From Lachnospiraceae bacterium UBA3762 (GTDB lineage: Bacteria > Bacillota > Clostridia > Lachnospirales > Lachnospiraceae), in NCBI GenBank assembly GCA_002371615.1, contig DFGA01000041.1, positions 1-31,105 of the forward strand: a stretch of 31,105 nt of DNA, in the 5' to 3' direction. The notes under the pieces are model-generated. The model worked only from the letters and a program-made list of their open reading frames with translations. It was not told the origin of the DNA and made no database searches. Positions 22,440 to 30,784 of this stretch are shown here, in pieces. The first letter of the stretch is position 1. The number at the start of each line of letters is the position of its first letter. Position numbers and translations under genes: made by a program.

Positions 22440-23453
22440 ATGACTACAGTAGAATTTGAAAAGATACTTGACCGTTGTTGTGAAATATTGACGGATGAAG
22501 CAAGAACAAAAGGTTTTAAAACATCTAAACACTTTGAAGACAGAGTGAGAGAAGTGCTTTCCGATTTGACAGACGATGATAAATCTATAGAGATAGATTT
22601 CAATTCGCCGGCTCAAGCATTTCCTGATATTGCTATGGGAGAATATGGAGTGGAAGTGAAATACACTACTGCGGATAGTTGGCGGAGCATAGCAAATAGT
22701 GTTTTAGAAACACAACGTGTTGAAGGAGTAAAGTACATTTACGTTGTTTTTGGAAAAATGGGAGGAACCCCAGAGGTTAGGTGGGGCGAATATGAAAAGA
22801 GTGTCGTTCATGTTCGCACTTCTCATGTTCCAAGATTTGAAGTAGAAATTGCGGCTGATCCTGATAATGCACGAGAATCACTTTTTGAACAGATGGGTAT
22901 ATGCTATGAAGAATTTAGGAAGCTCGATATGTCTGAGAAGATGAAGCATATTCGTGCGTATGCTCGTAAAATCCATCCAGATGGAAGGCTATGGTGGATT
23001 GAGGATAAAGATACAGATGAACATACAATACCCATACAGGCGAGACTTTATACAAATCTTACTACTGAAGAAAAAACAAGACTTAGAGCAGAAGCGGCTT
23101 TGGTGTGCCCTAAAATTGTAAAATCTGGAAGAGACAGAAACAAATATGATGATGTTGTTCTATATTTGCTGACTTATCACGGAGTTTTGTGTCATCAAGC
23201 AAGGGATTTGTTTTCGGCAGGAAGTGTGGCAAACCCACAGAACGATAACGAGGGAGGCATATATATTGAGCGGGCATTAAAACTTATAGAAGACGAGATG
23301 AGAAAAGCTGCCTTAGAGATGGACGATAAGATTTTTGTGGAGTATTGGGGAGAAAGTGTTCCACCTGAAAAAAGAATCAAACGGTGGCTTGAAAAAGCAG
23401 ATGAAGTAGCAAAAGACTGGAAACCGTCAAAGAGTTTATTTGTGGATAGTTAA
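22440..23453 (+). CDS. Probable type II restriction endonuclease, PD-(D/E)XK type
   Basis: The 337-residue protein sits six bases after the cytosine methyltransferase, the usual place for its cognate nuclease. A PD-(D/E)XK core is visible: PD at 62-63 (QAFPDIAMGEYG) and EVK at 72-74 (VEVKYT), which would bind Mg2+ and cut DNA. The N-terminal helix bundle (about 1-50) and a long C-terminal part (about 150-337, with YARKIHPDGRLWWIEDKD and a YLLTYHGVLCHQARDLF stretch) are not recognised and may hold the target-recognition surface. AAGGG precedes ATG 22440. Base composition is A+T-richer than the flanking core genes. The role is inferred from the motif plus context; cutting site and cofactors are unknown. 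Confidence 0.8.
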   Translation: MTTVEFEKILDRCCEILTDEARTKGFKTSKHFEDRVREVLSDLTDDDKSIEIDFNSPAQAFPDIAMGEYGVEVKYTTADSWRSIANSVLETQRVEGVKYIYVVFGKMGGTPEVRWGEYEKSVVHVRTSHVPRFEVEIAADPDNARESLFEQMGICYEEFRKLDMSEKMKHIRAYARKIHPDGRLWWIEDKDTDEHTIPIQARLYTNLTTEEKTRLRAEAALVCPKIVKSGRDRNKYDDVVLYLLTYHGVLCHQARDLFSAGSVANPQNDNEGGIYIERALKLIEDEMRKAALEMDDKIFVEYWGESVPPEKRIKRWLEKADEVAKDWKPSKSLFVDS

Positions 23454-23644
23454 ATTCTTTGAGAAAAGGTGTATATTATAGATGCTGCCTCGTATATCAG
23501 TGGACTGATTAATGACGGAAACAACAGAAATAGTATACAGTGATAAGAGAGGCAATATTGCGTAATGTAGGAACAGTAATAAAAAAATGGATATAGAATG
23601 AAGATGGTTTATAGGAATAATACATTAAATAATGGCCTTAAATC

Positions 23645-23674
23645 AAGGAACGGAGTAGAATCCGGTCCTTTTTT
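23645..23674 (+). terminator. Rho-independent terminator in the right repeat
   Basis: AAGGAACGGA (23645-23654) pairs with TCCGGTCCTT (23661-23670) with a single A-G mismatch and a 6-base loop, followed by a T run to 23674. It would end the restriction-modification transcript. The left copy of the repeat carries a weaker version of the same stem. Confidence 0.75.
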
Positions 23675-23715
23675 CTTGCCCATATTTAGAGATACTATTG
23701 ACAATTAGCAACAGG
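23647..23715 (+). repeat. Right direct repeat of the restriction-modification unit
   Basis: This is the second copy of the 69-base repeat, exactly 2504 bases after the left copy (21143-21211). Three substitutions fall in the first 20 bases; 23667-23715 is identical to 21163-21211. It lies 163 bases before the 3' end of the tRNA-Leu gene and does not overlap it. Confidence 0.92.
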
Positions 23716-23824
23716 TGCTGTGCGCTTATCTTTTATGGCGGTATAATTTTTTAACAGTTTGATAAAATATGAAGATATTTCTTGAAATAGTCTTGCGAAA
23801 TGAGTATCATAGATATTGGTGTTG

Positions 23825-23872
23825 AAAAAATGATGAAGCACAATATGTCGTTTCGATCACTAGATCTGTGCT
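23825..23872 (-). terminator. Possible terminator of the tRNA-Leu transcript
   Basis: On the minus strand AGCACA (23872-23867) pairs with TGTGCT (23842-23837), enclosing a GATC-TAGT-GATC hairpin. A T6 run follows at 23830-23825 after six unpaired bases. The long interior makes it weak. Confidence 0.35.
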
Positions 23873-23878
23873 ACTTAC

Positions 23879-23961
23879 TGCGGATGGTGGGACTTGAACC
23901 CACATGTAGTTGCCTACGGCAGATTTTGAGTCTGCTGCGTCTGCCATTCCGCCACATCCGC
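23879..23961 (-). tRNA. tRNA-Leu (anticodon CAA)
   Basis: Read on the minus strand, the acceptor stem pairs GCGGATG with CATCCGC with discriminator A. The D-arm includes GGCGGAATGGCAGACGC. The anticodon arm is GCAGA-CTCAAAA-TCTGC, giving anticodon CAA for UUG codons. A long variable arm (CCGTAGGCAACTACATG) is typical of class II tRNA-Leu, and the T-arm is TGGG-TTCAAGT-CCCA. The length is 83 bases. CCA is not encoded. It is the only clear minus-strand gene in the window. Confidence 0.96.
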
Positions 23962-23999
23962 TAATTGCTGTTAGGGGGAACCGCGTTTCTCCTTGAGCG

Positions 24000-24028
24000 A
24001 TTTTAACATACTGTTTAGACGGTTTCAA
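24000..24028 (-). promoter_or_regulatory. tRNA-Leu promoter
   Basis: On the minus strand, TTGAAA (24028-24023), a 17-base spacer and TAAAAT (24005-24000). The transcript would start about 30 bases before the mature tRNA end. It runs divergently from the zinc-finger gene at 24042. Confidence 0.7.
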
Positions 24029-24041
24029 GGGCATTTATTTT

Positions 24042-24392
24042 ATGGAATACATCAACTGCACAACATGCGAACAGAATATGAACTCTTTCATAGAGAACAG
24101 ACTTGTCGGCGAAAATGTCTGGCAGTTTCTTACTCATGTTGAAAGATGCCCCGAGTGTTATGAAGAACTTGAGACGAGGTATTTGATAGCTGAGGCACTT
24201 GGAAGATTGGAAGCAGGGGAAACTATAGACCTGAAAAAGGAACTTCAGCAGAAGATCAAGTTCACGAAAAGGGCGATGTATTTCCACTACTTTAACGAGG
24301 ATGTTTTACGTGCCCTTGAAATTTTTTCAATGATAATAATCGTTTATGAAGTGTTTGGTTTTTTATCACATTTTTTCGGAATAGTATTTTGA
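24042..24392 (+). CDS. Small anti-sigma-like zinc-finger membrane protein
   Basis: The 116-residue protein has CTTC at 6-9 and H32-x3-C36-x2-C39 (HVERCPECYEEL). The HxxxCxxC part is the hallmark of zinc-binding anti-sigma (zf-HC2/ZAS) domains. A helical linker (LEAGETIDLKKELQQKIKF) follows and a hydrophobic C-terminus (about 88-116) would anchor it in the membrane with the zinc domain inside. Classical anti-sigma factors sit next to an ECF sigma gene, and none is present here. The next gene is polA, 24 bases downstream, so this may be a zinc-finger protein of another role. ATG 24042 has AAGGG ten bases ahead. Confidence 0.7.
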   Translation: MEYINCTTCEQNMNSFIENRLVGENVWQFLTHVERCPECYEELETRYLIAEALGRLEAGETIDLKKELQQKIKFTKRAMYFHYFNEDVLRALEIFSMIIIVYEVFGFLSHFFGIVF

Positions 24393-24416
24393 GTGTAATT
24401 CCATCAAGGATTGAAT

Positions 24417-27062
24417 ATGGGCAAAAAGCTTGTACTTATTGACGGCAACAGCATAATAAACAGGGCTTTTTACGGTATACGTGACCTTACTAACGCATCC
24501 GGCCTGCATACCAACGCAATCTACGGATTTTTAAACATAATGTTCAGAATCATGAACGAGGAAGAACCCGACAACCTGGTTATCGCCTTTGATGTTCATG
24601 AACCGACATTTCGCCACAAGATGTATGAGGCATATAAGGGCACCAGAAAGGGTATGCCTGACGAGCTTCGAGAGCAGGTTCCACATCTCAAGAAGCTTCT
24701 TGCGGCCATGAATATCACTACGATAGAAAAGGGTGGTTATGAAGCTGATGATCTGCTCGGAACACTTGCAAAGCGGGGCGAGGCAGCCGGATACGACGTA
24801 ACCCTTGTGTCAGGTGATCGCGATCTGTTGCAGATAGCAACCGATAAGATCCTTATAAGAATTCCCAAGACAAAGGGCGGCAAGACCGAAATTGAGGATT
24901 ATCATACAGCTGACGTTATAGAAAAGTACGGACTTACACCGCTTCAGATCATTGAGCTCAAAGGGCTCATGGGGGATTCATCCGATAATATTCCGGGAGT
25001 TCCGAAGATAGGAGAGAAGACAGCAACTGAGCTTCTGCAGCAATTCGGAGATATTGATAATCTGAAAAATCATATCGATGAGATCACGAAGAAGTCTGTA
25101 AGAGATACGCTTGCCGAAAACTTTGATATGGCGGTAATGTCGCGGAAGCTTGCCACCATCGACACAAACGCAGATATCGATCTGAAAATAGAAGATGCCG
25201 TTCTTGGAAATATATACACAAATGAAGCATATCTAATAGTTAAGGAACTGGGCTTTAAGAATATGCTTTCAAAGTTTGAAGGGGCTGCCGCTGCAGTTGA
25301 TGATTCGTACACCGAAAAATTCAAAACTGCGGCAGATACTGACAGTGCAAACCGTGTACTGGATTCCCTGTCAAAGGCTGATATGGCAGCATTTATCGCA
25401 TCACCTGTTGGAATTGCAATATCATTATCGAAAGATGACACCATATTTATTCCGTCCCCGGCCCCCGGGGATGCAGAAGGACTGTGCGGGAGGTTTGCAC
25501 AGACCGTGATGGAATCCAAAATAGAAGTATGTACTTTTGATCTGAAGAGTCAGTTAAAGCTGATGCCGCAATTTGCGTCATGTGATTTTGCCCGGGACCG
25601 TGTAACGGATCTGTGTATCGGAGCCTACCTGTGCAATCCGCTTAAGAATGATTATTCCATCGAAGATGTTGCAAACGAATACGGTAATCTTGTTATCAAG
25701 AACAGGAAGGAGTTGTTTGGCAAAAGCGATCTTATTGAGAGCTATATGACAAATCCGGGACTGGTTGCGGAATATCTATGTACATATGCTTATGTTTGTA
25801 TGATATGTTACCGGCCGGTTACAGACAATATTGAATCTCTCGGAATGACAGAATTGTTCCGTGATATTGAGATGCCGCTTATTCCGTGTCTTTACGACAT
25901 GGAACGGCTTGGTATCAGACTATTGCCGGATGAACTTCGCCAATACGGTAATAAACTTGAAGCGCAGATCAGGGAATTGGAACAGGCTATTCACAATGAA
26001 GCCGGAGAACAGTTTAATATCAATTCCCCGATCCAACTCGGAGAAGTTTTGTTCGTAAAAATGGGTATCCCCGGAGACAAGAAGACCAAGAAAGGATATT
26101 CCACTGCAGCAGACGTGCTTGAAAAACTTGCACCGGATCATCCCTTTGTCCAAAAAATACTTGATTACAGGGCACTTGCCAAACTTAAGTCAACATACAC
26201 GGACGGCCTTATCGGATGCGTTTCGTCAGACGGAAGAATTCATTCAACTTTTAATCAGACAATTACCGCAACGGGCAGAATATCAAGTACGGAGCCTAAT
26301 CTGCAGAACATTCCGGCAAGAATGGAGCAGGGAAGACTGATCAGAAAGTATTTCGTTCCGGAGGACGGAATGTGTTTTATCGACGGTGATTATTCACAGA
26401 TAGAGCTTCGTATAATGGCGCATCTGTCAAAGGATGAATCGCTTATAGAAGCGTTTAATTCGGGAGCGGATGTTCATGCAATTACGGCATCGAAAGTCTT
26501 CCATACAGCTCTTTCGGATGTTACTCCCCAAATGAGAAGAAACGCCAAAGCTGTTAATTTCGGAATAATATACGGCATCAGTTCATTCGGATTGTCGGAA
26601 GATCTGAATATCTCCAAGAAGGAAGCCAAAGAGTTCATAGAAGAATATTTTGCAACTTTTCCGAAAGTAAAAGAATACCTTGACGGATGCGTAAACAAGG
26701 CAAAGCAGGAAGGATATGTAGTTACGGAATTCGGTAGAAGAAGGCCGCTTCCTGAGCTGTCGAGCTCCAATTTCATGCAAAGATCCTTCGGAGAGCGTGT
26801 GGCAATGAATGCTCCAATACAGGGAACGGCTGCGGATATTATGAAGATAGCCATGATCCGTGTCAAGAAAAGGCTTGAGAAGGAAGGGCTCAAGTCACGA
26901 GTTATTCTTCAGGTACATGATGAGTTACTGATCGAATCCCCCCTCGATGAGAAGGATATAGCAGAGGCGATACTTCACGAAGAGATGGAGGGCGCGGTAT
27001 CATTTTCGGTCCCGCTGCTTGTTGAAACTTCAACCGGCAGTAACTGGTATGAGGCAAAGTGA
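24417..27062 (+). CDS. polA: DNA polymerase I
   Basis: The enzyme has 881 residues: a 5'-3' exonuclease (about 1-290; LVLIDGNSIINRAFYG, GYEADDLLGTLA, LKGLMGDSSDNIPGVPKIGEKTA), a vestigial 3'-5' exonuclease region (about 310-480) and a family A polymerase domain. Polymerase motifs are A, DGDYSQIELRIMAHL with D658; B, RRNAKAVNFGIIYG; and C, LQVHDELLIES with D835. The region aligned with the proofreading domain lacks the DxE, NxxxD and YxxxD exonuclease motifs, so proofreading should be absent, as in other Gram-positive enzymes. It functions in Okazaki fragment maturation and repair synthesis. ATG 24417 follows CAAGGA by six bases and is preferred over TTG 24411. Its TGA overlaps the coaE start. 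Confidence 0.97.
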   Translation: MGKKLVLIDGNSIINRAFYGIRDLTNASGLHTNAIYGFLNIMFRIMNEEEPDNLVIAFDVHEPTFRHKMYEAYKGTRKGMPDELREQVPHLKKLLAAMNITTIEKGGYEADDLLGTLAKRGEAAGYDVTLVSGDRDLLQIATDKILIRIPKTKGGKTEIEDYHTADVIEKYGLTPLQIIELKGLMGDSSDNIPGVPKIGEKTATELLQQFGDIDNLKNHIDEITKKSVRDTLAENFDMAVMSRKLATIDTNADIDLKIEDAVLGNIYTNEAYLIVKELGFKNMLSKFEGAAAAVDDSYTEKFKTAADTDSANRVLDSLSKADMAAFIASPVGIAISLSKDDTIFIPSPAPGDAEGLCGRFAQTVMESKIEVCTFDLKSQLKLMPQFASCDFARDRVTDLCIGAYLCNPLKNDYSIEDVANEYGNLVIKNRKELFGKSDLIESYMTNPGLVAEYLCTYAYVCMICYRPVTDNIESLGMTELFRDIEMPLIPCLYDMERLGIRLLPDELRQYGNKLEAQIRELEQAIHNEAGEQFNINSPIQLGEVLFVKMGIPGDKKTKKGYSTAADVLEKLAPDHPFVQKILDYRALAKLKSTYTDGLIGCVSSDGRIHSTFNQTITATGRISSTEPNLQNIPARMEQGRLIRKYFVPEDGMCFIDGDYSQIELRIMAHLSKDESLIEAFNSGADVHAITASKVFHTALSDVTPQMRRNAKAVNFGIIYGISSFGLSEDLNISKKEAKEFIEEYFATFPKVKEYLDGCVNKAKQEGYVVTEFGRRRPLPELSSSNFMQRSFGERVAMNAPIQGTAADIMKIAMIRVKKRLEKEGLKSRVILQVHDELLIESPLDEKDIAEAILHEEMEGAVSFSVPLLVETSTGSNWYEAK

Positions 27063-27652
27063 TGAAGGTTATCGGTATAACCGGCGGAGTTGGATCCGGT
27101 AAAACGGAAGTACTTAATCTTATTGATGGAATGACAAAGTGTTTCATCATAAGAGCTGATGAGCTTGCCAAAAGTCTCGAGGTTCGCGGTGAGGTATGCT
27201 TTGATCCGCTTATAGAACTGCTTGGCGAAGGTGTTCTGCAAGAAAACGGGGAAATCGATCCGAAAAAAATGGCGCAGATGATTTTCGCCGAAGAATCGGG
27301 GAATCTTCGTGACAAGGTTAACGGGATCGTTCATCCGGCGGTAAAGAAGCGTATCCTGTCAATGATAAAAGAGGCAGACAACGAGAAAAAGGTTGAGTTT
27401 TTCTTCATTGAAGCCGCACTTCTCATAGAAGATCATTATGACCTGATAGTTGATGAATTATGGTACATATATGCTGATGAGGATGTAAGAAGACAGAGGC
27501 TTCGCGACAGCCGCGGGTATTCGGATGAGAAGATCAATCGGATCATGGCGACGCAAAGTTCGGATGAAGTGTTCAGAAAATATTGCAAGGTCATTATAGA
27601 TAATAGCGGCACGCTTGAATATACGAGAAGGCAATTGGAGAATTTGTTGTAA
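27062..27652 (+). CDS. coaE: Dephospho-CoA kinase
   Basis: This 196-residue P-loop kinase phosphorylates dephospho-CoA with ATP in the last step of coenzyme A synthesis. The Walker A motif GITGGVGSGKT is at residues 5-15. The family's VHPAVKKRI-type motif is IVHPAVKKRI. The lid region VRRQRLRDSRGYSDEKINRIMATQ and the closing VIIDNSGTLEYTRRQLENLL are also present. ATG 27062 overlaps the last base of the polA stop (TGATG), so translation is coupled. A one-codon-longer GTG at 27059 is possible. The polA-coaE order is common in Firmicutes. The FtsA-like gene follows after 25 bases. Confidence 0.95.
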   Translation: MKVIGITGGVGSGKTEVLNLIDGMTKCFIIRADELAKSLEVRGEVCFDPLIELLGEGVLQENGEIDPKKMAQMIFAEESGNLRDKVNGIVHPAVKKRILSMIKEADNEKKVEFFFIEAALLIEDHYDLIVDELWYIYADEDVRRQRLRDSRGYSDEKINRIMATQSSDEVFRKYCKVIIDNSGTLEYTRRQLENLL

Positions 27653-27677
27653 GTGTTAATTTGTGAGGGCAGATAAA

Positions 27678-29867
27678 GTGGCAGAGAAGAAAAAGAATCC
27701 GGGGCAGTTGGTATTTGGTCTTGATATAGGGACGAGAAGTATTGTAGGTACTGTGGGCTATCGTACGGATGATACTTTTCATGTTGTTGCACAGTGCGAG
27801 AGAAAACATGAAACAAGAGCAATGCTTGACGGACAGATCCATGATATTGAAAAGGTCGGAAATACAATTAAAGGTGTTAAAAATGACCTTGAAGCCATTA
27901 TCGGCAAACAGCTCTATGAAGTATGTATAGCAGCTGCCGGACGTGTACTTCGTACTATCAATTCATCGGCAACGCTTGAGTTTTCGGAAGAAACTACGAT
28001 AGATGCAGAGCACGTATATACACTTGAGATGCTGGGTGTTGAGCAGGCGTATGATGATTTCCAGGCAGTAAACAATACCGATATGAAGTTCTACTGTGTT
28101 GGCTATACGGTTGTAAAATACTACATGAACGGATATCCGATATCGACACTGGAAAGACATAAAGCAAACAATATATCGGTTGATCTTATAGCAACATTCC
28201 TGCCCGATGATGTAGTCGATGGGTTGTATAAGGCTGTTGAGATAGCTGATCTTGAAGTTGCCAATCTCACATTGGAGCCTATCGCCGCAATGACAGCCGC
28301 AATTCCCTCCATGTATCGGATGCTTAATATAGCGCTTGTGGATGTCGGCGCGGGAACAAGTGATATATCAATCACAAAGGACGGAAGCATAATAGCCTAC
28401 GGCATGATCCCGAAAGCAGGAGATGAGCTTACGGAAGTTATTGCGAAAGGGCTCCTTCTGGATTTCAACGAAGCCGAGCATGTTAAGATAGATTCCGCAA
28501 AAAAGGGTTCGATCAAATTCACGGATATTATGGGACTCGAGCATAAAATCGAACCGAAGGAAGTGCATAAGATCGCTGAGGGTGTTATCGCGGATATAGC
28601 GAAGGATGTATCGGATAAGATCAAGGAACTAAATGGTGGCAAGCCTGTTTCGGCAGTATTTGTAGTCGGCGGCGGCGGCAAGATTCCCGGATTTACGGAT
28701 GCACTTGCAAAAGAGATGGGGATCTTGACGGAGCGTGTGGCGCTTCGCGGCGAGGAGGCGTTCAAGAGTGTTGATTACCAGTTCGAAGGAGCTTTGCAGG
28801 ATAGCCTGTATGTTACACCGATCGGTATCTGCCTTAATTTCTACGACCAGAAGAATAACTTTATATTTGTGACTTTTAATGATAAGAGGATCAAGCTGTA
28901 TGACAACGGACATCTGACTGTTGCCGATGCGGCTATGCAGGCGGGATTCCCCAATGAAGGCCTGTTCCCGAAGCGCGGTCCCGATCTTAATTTTACAGTG
29001 AATGGTAAACCTCATGTTGTAAGAGGCGAGGTAGGTGAAGGCGCGGTTGTAAAGCTTGAGGGCAGGGAAGTAAGCCTTACTTCGCCGATAACTGCGGGAG
29101 ACAGGATAGAGGTGGAGGAGTCGACGGAAGGAGCAGCTGCGTCAGCTTCAATAGGTTCACTTCCGGAATTCGGAAGCACGATTTCGGTAATTGTTAACGA
29201 GAAGAAGGTAGAACTTCCGAAGTTTGCCGAGGTTAACGGCAATCTTCAGTCTGAGTTCTATGACATCAAAGAAGGCGATGATATCAAGATGCTTAACTAC
29301 TATACGGTATCGCAGATCATTGAGTTCATGGATGTCATACTCAATCCGGAAATGAATATATACGTCAATAACAAGACTGCCGATAAGGATACAAAGTGCT
29401 ACGACAATTTCTCGGTAATATGGACAATGGAAGATTTGAGCCTGTCGGATGTATCCGATGAAGAGGCCGAAAGTGCAAAGGCAAGCCTTAACCAGAAGGC
29501 ACCTGCGAGGAAAAAGGAGATAGAGACATACGAGGATGCGGTAGAGGCAGAATCCATTGAAAACAGTCAGTACGCAGATGACGGAACACTTGATGAGGAG
29601 TATGTTGAGTACAAACAGCAGAAAGAAGAAGCAAGACGTCTTGAGGAAGAAAGCCAGTATAAAAAAGTTACCGTGATCGTTAACGGAGATCCCGTGACCA
29701 TGGACAAAAAGCCTGAGTATGTATTCGTTGATATTTTTGATTATATAGATTTTGATCTCAAGAACAGACCCGAGGGCAAGGGAATCGTTACAAAGCTCAA
29801 CGGGGAGAAAGCAACGTTTACCGAGCAGCTTAAAGAGGGAGATTTTTTAGACATATATTGGTCGTAG
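27678..29867 (+). CDS. FtsA/PilM-like ATPase with beta-grasp-like repeats
   Basis: The protein has 729 residues. The N-terminal part (about 1-370) is an actin-fold ATPase of the FtsA type: phosphate-1 loop FGLDIGTRSIVGTVG, phosphate-2 loop LVDVGAGTSDISI and adenosine-binding VFVVGGGGKIPGF. It differs from cell-division FtsA in its long C-terminal half, which has no clear membrane-binding helix. Instead it shows three stretches of similar build, each starting with a V-N-G/E strand and ending with a G-D-x-I/L strand: LNFTVNGKPHVV...AGDRIEV, ISVIVNEKKVEL...EGDDIKM and VTVIVNGDPVTM...EGDFLDI. An acidic coiled linker precedes the last. GTG 27678 is preferred over GTG 27663 because GAGGG lies at eight-base spacing. 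A role in the septum or cell envelope is inference. Confidence 0.82.
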   Translation: MAEKKKNPGQLVFGLDIGTRSIVGTVGYRTDDTFHVVAQCERKHETRAMLDGQIHDIEKVGNTIKGVKNDLEAIIGKQLYEVCIAAAGRVLRTINSSATLEFSEETTIDAEHVYTLEMLGVEQAYDDFQAVNNTDMKFYCVGYTVVKYYMNGYPISTLERHKANNISVDLIATFLPDDVVDGLYKAVEIADLEVANLTLEPIAAMTAAIPSMYRMLNIALVDVGAGTSDISITKDGSIIAYGMIPKAGDELTEVIAKGLLLDFNEAEHVKIDSAKKGSIKFTDIMGLEHKIEPKEVHKIAEGVIADIAKDVSDKIKELNGGKPVSAVFVVGGGGKIPGFTDALAKEMGILTERVALRGEEAFKSVDYQFEGALQDSLYVTPIGICLNFYDQKNNFIFVTFNDKRIKLYDNGHLTVADAAMQAGFPNEGLFPKRGPDLNFTVNGKPHVVRGEVGEGAVVKLEGREVSLTSPITAGDRIEVEESTEGAAASASIGSLPEFGSTISVIVNEKKVELPKFAEVNGNLQSEFYDIKEGDDIKMLNYYTVSQIIEFMDVILNPEMNIYVNNKTADKDTKCYDNFSVIWTMEDLSLSDVSDEEAESAKASLNQKAPARKKEIETYEDAVEAESIENSQYADDGTLDEEYVEYKQQKEEARRLEEESQYKKVTVIVNGDPVTMDKKPEYVFVDIFDYIDFDLKNRPEGKGIVTKLNGEKATFTEQLKEGDFLDIYWS

Positions 29868-29872
29868 TTTAC

Positions 29873-29914
29873 GTACGAATGAGCTTTTTTCGCAAATGAT
29901 AAATCAGTTCGTAC
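29873..29914 (+). other. Inverted repeat before the metallo-hydrolase gene
   Basis: GTACGAA (29873-29879) and TTCGTAC (29908-29914) are perfect 7-base inverted arms, 28 bases apart, in the 76-base gap after the FtsA-like gene. Between them is a T6 run preceded by GAGC. It may be a weak transcript end or an operator; there is no clear -35/-10 pair. Confidence 0.3.
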
Positions 29915-29943
29915 TCATATAGAAAAAGTATAAGGGGAAAATC

Positions 29944-30741
29944 ATGAGGATCTGCAGTATAGCAAGCGGGAGCAGTGGGAACTGCATATATGTGGGGAGC
30001 GATAATACCCATGTCATAATTGATGCCGGAATAAGCGGCAAGAGAATTGAGGAAGGGCTCAATCAGCTGGGGTTATCAACTTCGGATCTGTCCGGTATTC
30101 TCATAACACACGAGCATTCGGACCATATAGCATCCATCGGTGTACTGGCGAGAAAATACGGACTGCCGATGTACGCTACGGCCGGAACGATAAAAGGCAT
30201 TACATCCCAGAAGGGTGTCGGACTGATCGATATGTCATTATTCAAGGAGATATCGGCTGATACCAGTTTTATGATCGATGATCTGTGTGTCAAGCCGGTC
30301 GGAGTCAGTCATGATGCACTTGATCCTGTTGCATACAGGGTAGACCATGGCGGAGAGTCTGTGGGAGTGTGCACCGATCTTGGAACATACGATGACAGGA
30401 TCATTAGAGGATTCTCCGGAGTAAATGCACTCGTTATTGAAGCCAATCACGATGTGAATATGCTTCAGGTGGGCAGATATCCTTATATTTTAAAGCAAAG
30501 GATACTGTCGGATAAGGGACATCTGTCGAATGAAAATTGCGGAAGGCTCTTGTGCAGGCTTCTGCACGATGATCTCAAATCAATAACTCTCGGGCATTTA
30601 AGCGCTGAGAACAATCTTGCCGAACTTGCATATGAAGCGGTCAGACTTGAGATTATGATGGATGAGTGTGAATATGATCCGTCGGATTTTGACATAAAGG
30701 TTGCGCTAAGATCGGAATTGTCGCAGCCGGTTGCCGTTTAA
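29944..30741 (+). CDS. MBL-fold metallo-hydrolase, YycJ/WalJ type
   Basis: The protein has 265 residues. It opens with MRICSIASGSSGNCIYVGSDNTHVIIDAG, the signature N-terminus of the YycJ family, and has the metal-binding motif THEHSDH (H56, H58, D60, H61). Other ligands are probably in VGVSHDALDPVAY and the VCTDLGTYD and GHLSAENNLAEL boxes. Members are cytoplasmic hydrolases linked to DNA repair or to cell-wall regulation when encoded beside the WalKR two-component system. No walKR genes are in the window, so that link is not supported here. ATG 29944 follows AAGGGGAAAATC. The ACT gene follows after 43 bases. Confidence 0.9.
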   Translation: MRICSIASGSSGNCIYVGSDNTHVIIDAGISGKRIEEGLNQLGLSTSDLSGILITHEHSDHIASIGVLARKYGLPMYATAGTIKGITSQKGVGLIDMSLFKEISADTSFMIDDLCVKPVGVSHDALDPVAYRVDHGGESVGVCTDLGTYDDRIIRGFSGVNALVIEANHDVNMLQVGRYPYILKQRILSDKGHLSNENCGRLLCRLLHDDLKSITLGHLSAENNLAELAYEAVRLEIMMDECEYDPSDFDIKVALRSELSQPVAV

Positions 30742-30743
30742 TC

Positions 30744-30769
30744 GGTGGTGCAGAGATTTCTGAAAATCT
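30744..30769 (+). other. Hairpin ahead of the ACT gene, first of a similar pair
   Basis: GGTGGTGCAG (30744-30753) is followed by AGATTT (30754-30759), CTGA, and AAATCT (30764-30769). The same plan, GGTGGTG then an A/T-rich stem, recurs at 31058. It lies between the upstream stop and the ribosome site TAAGGAG of the ACT gene. Confidence 0.4.
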
Positions 30770-30784
30770 ATAAGGAGTCAGATT

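Larger units (their letters stand above)
23454..23878 (+). other. 425-base non-coding region after the restriction gene
   Basis: No reading frame of useful length lies here. It contains an AT-rich stretch without recognisable content (23454-23640), the right direct repeat with its terminator, and a second unassigned AT-rich stretch up to the tRNA. TGCCTC (about 23485) and GAGGCA (about 23549) form a weak inverted pair. A TATAAT at 23742-23747 has no -35 at proper spacing. Confidence 0.5.

Noticed and set aside
23454..23640. A further gene of the restriction unit, such as a controller or Vsr nuclease.
   Set aside because: No open frame of useful length exists on either strand in this stretch.
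23879..23961. tRNA-Leu as the attachment site of an integrative element carrying the restriction genes.
   Set aside because: The direct repeats do not include any part of the tRNA and no integrase gene is present.
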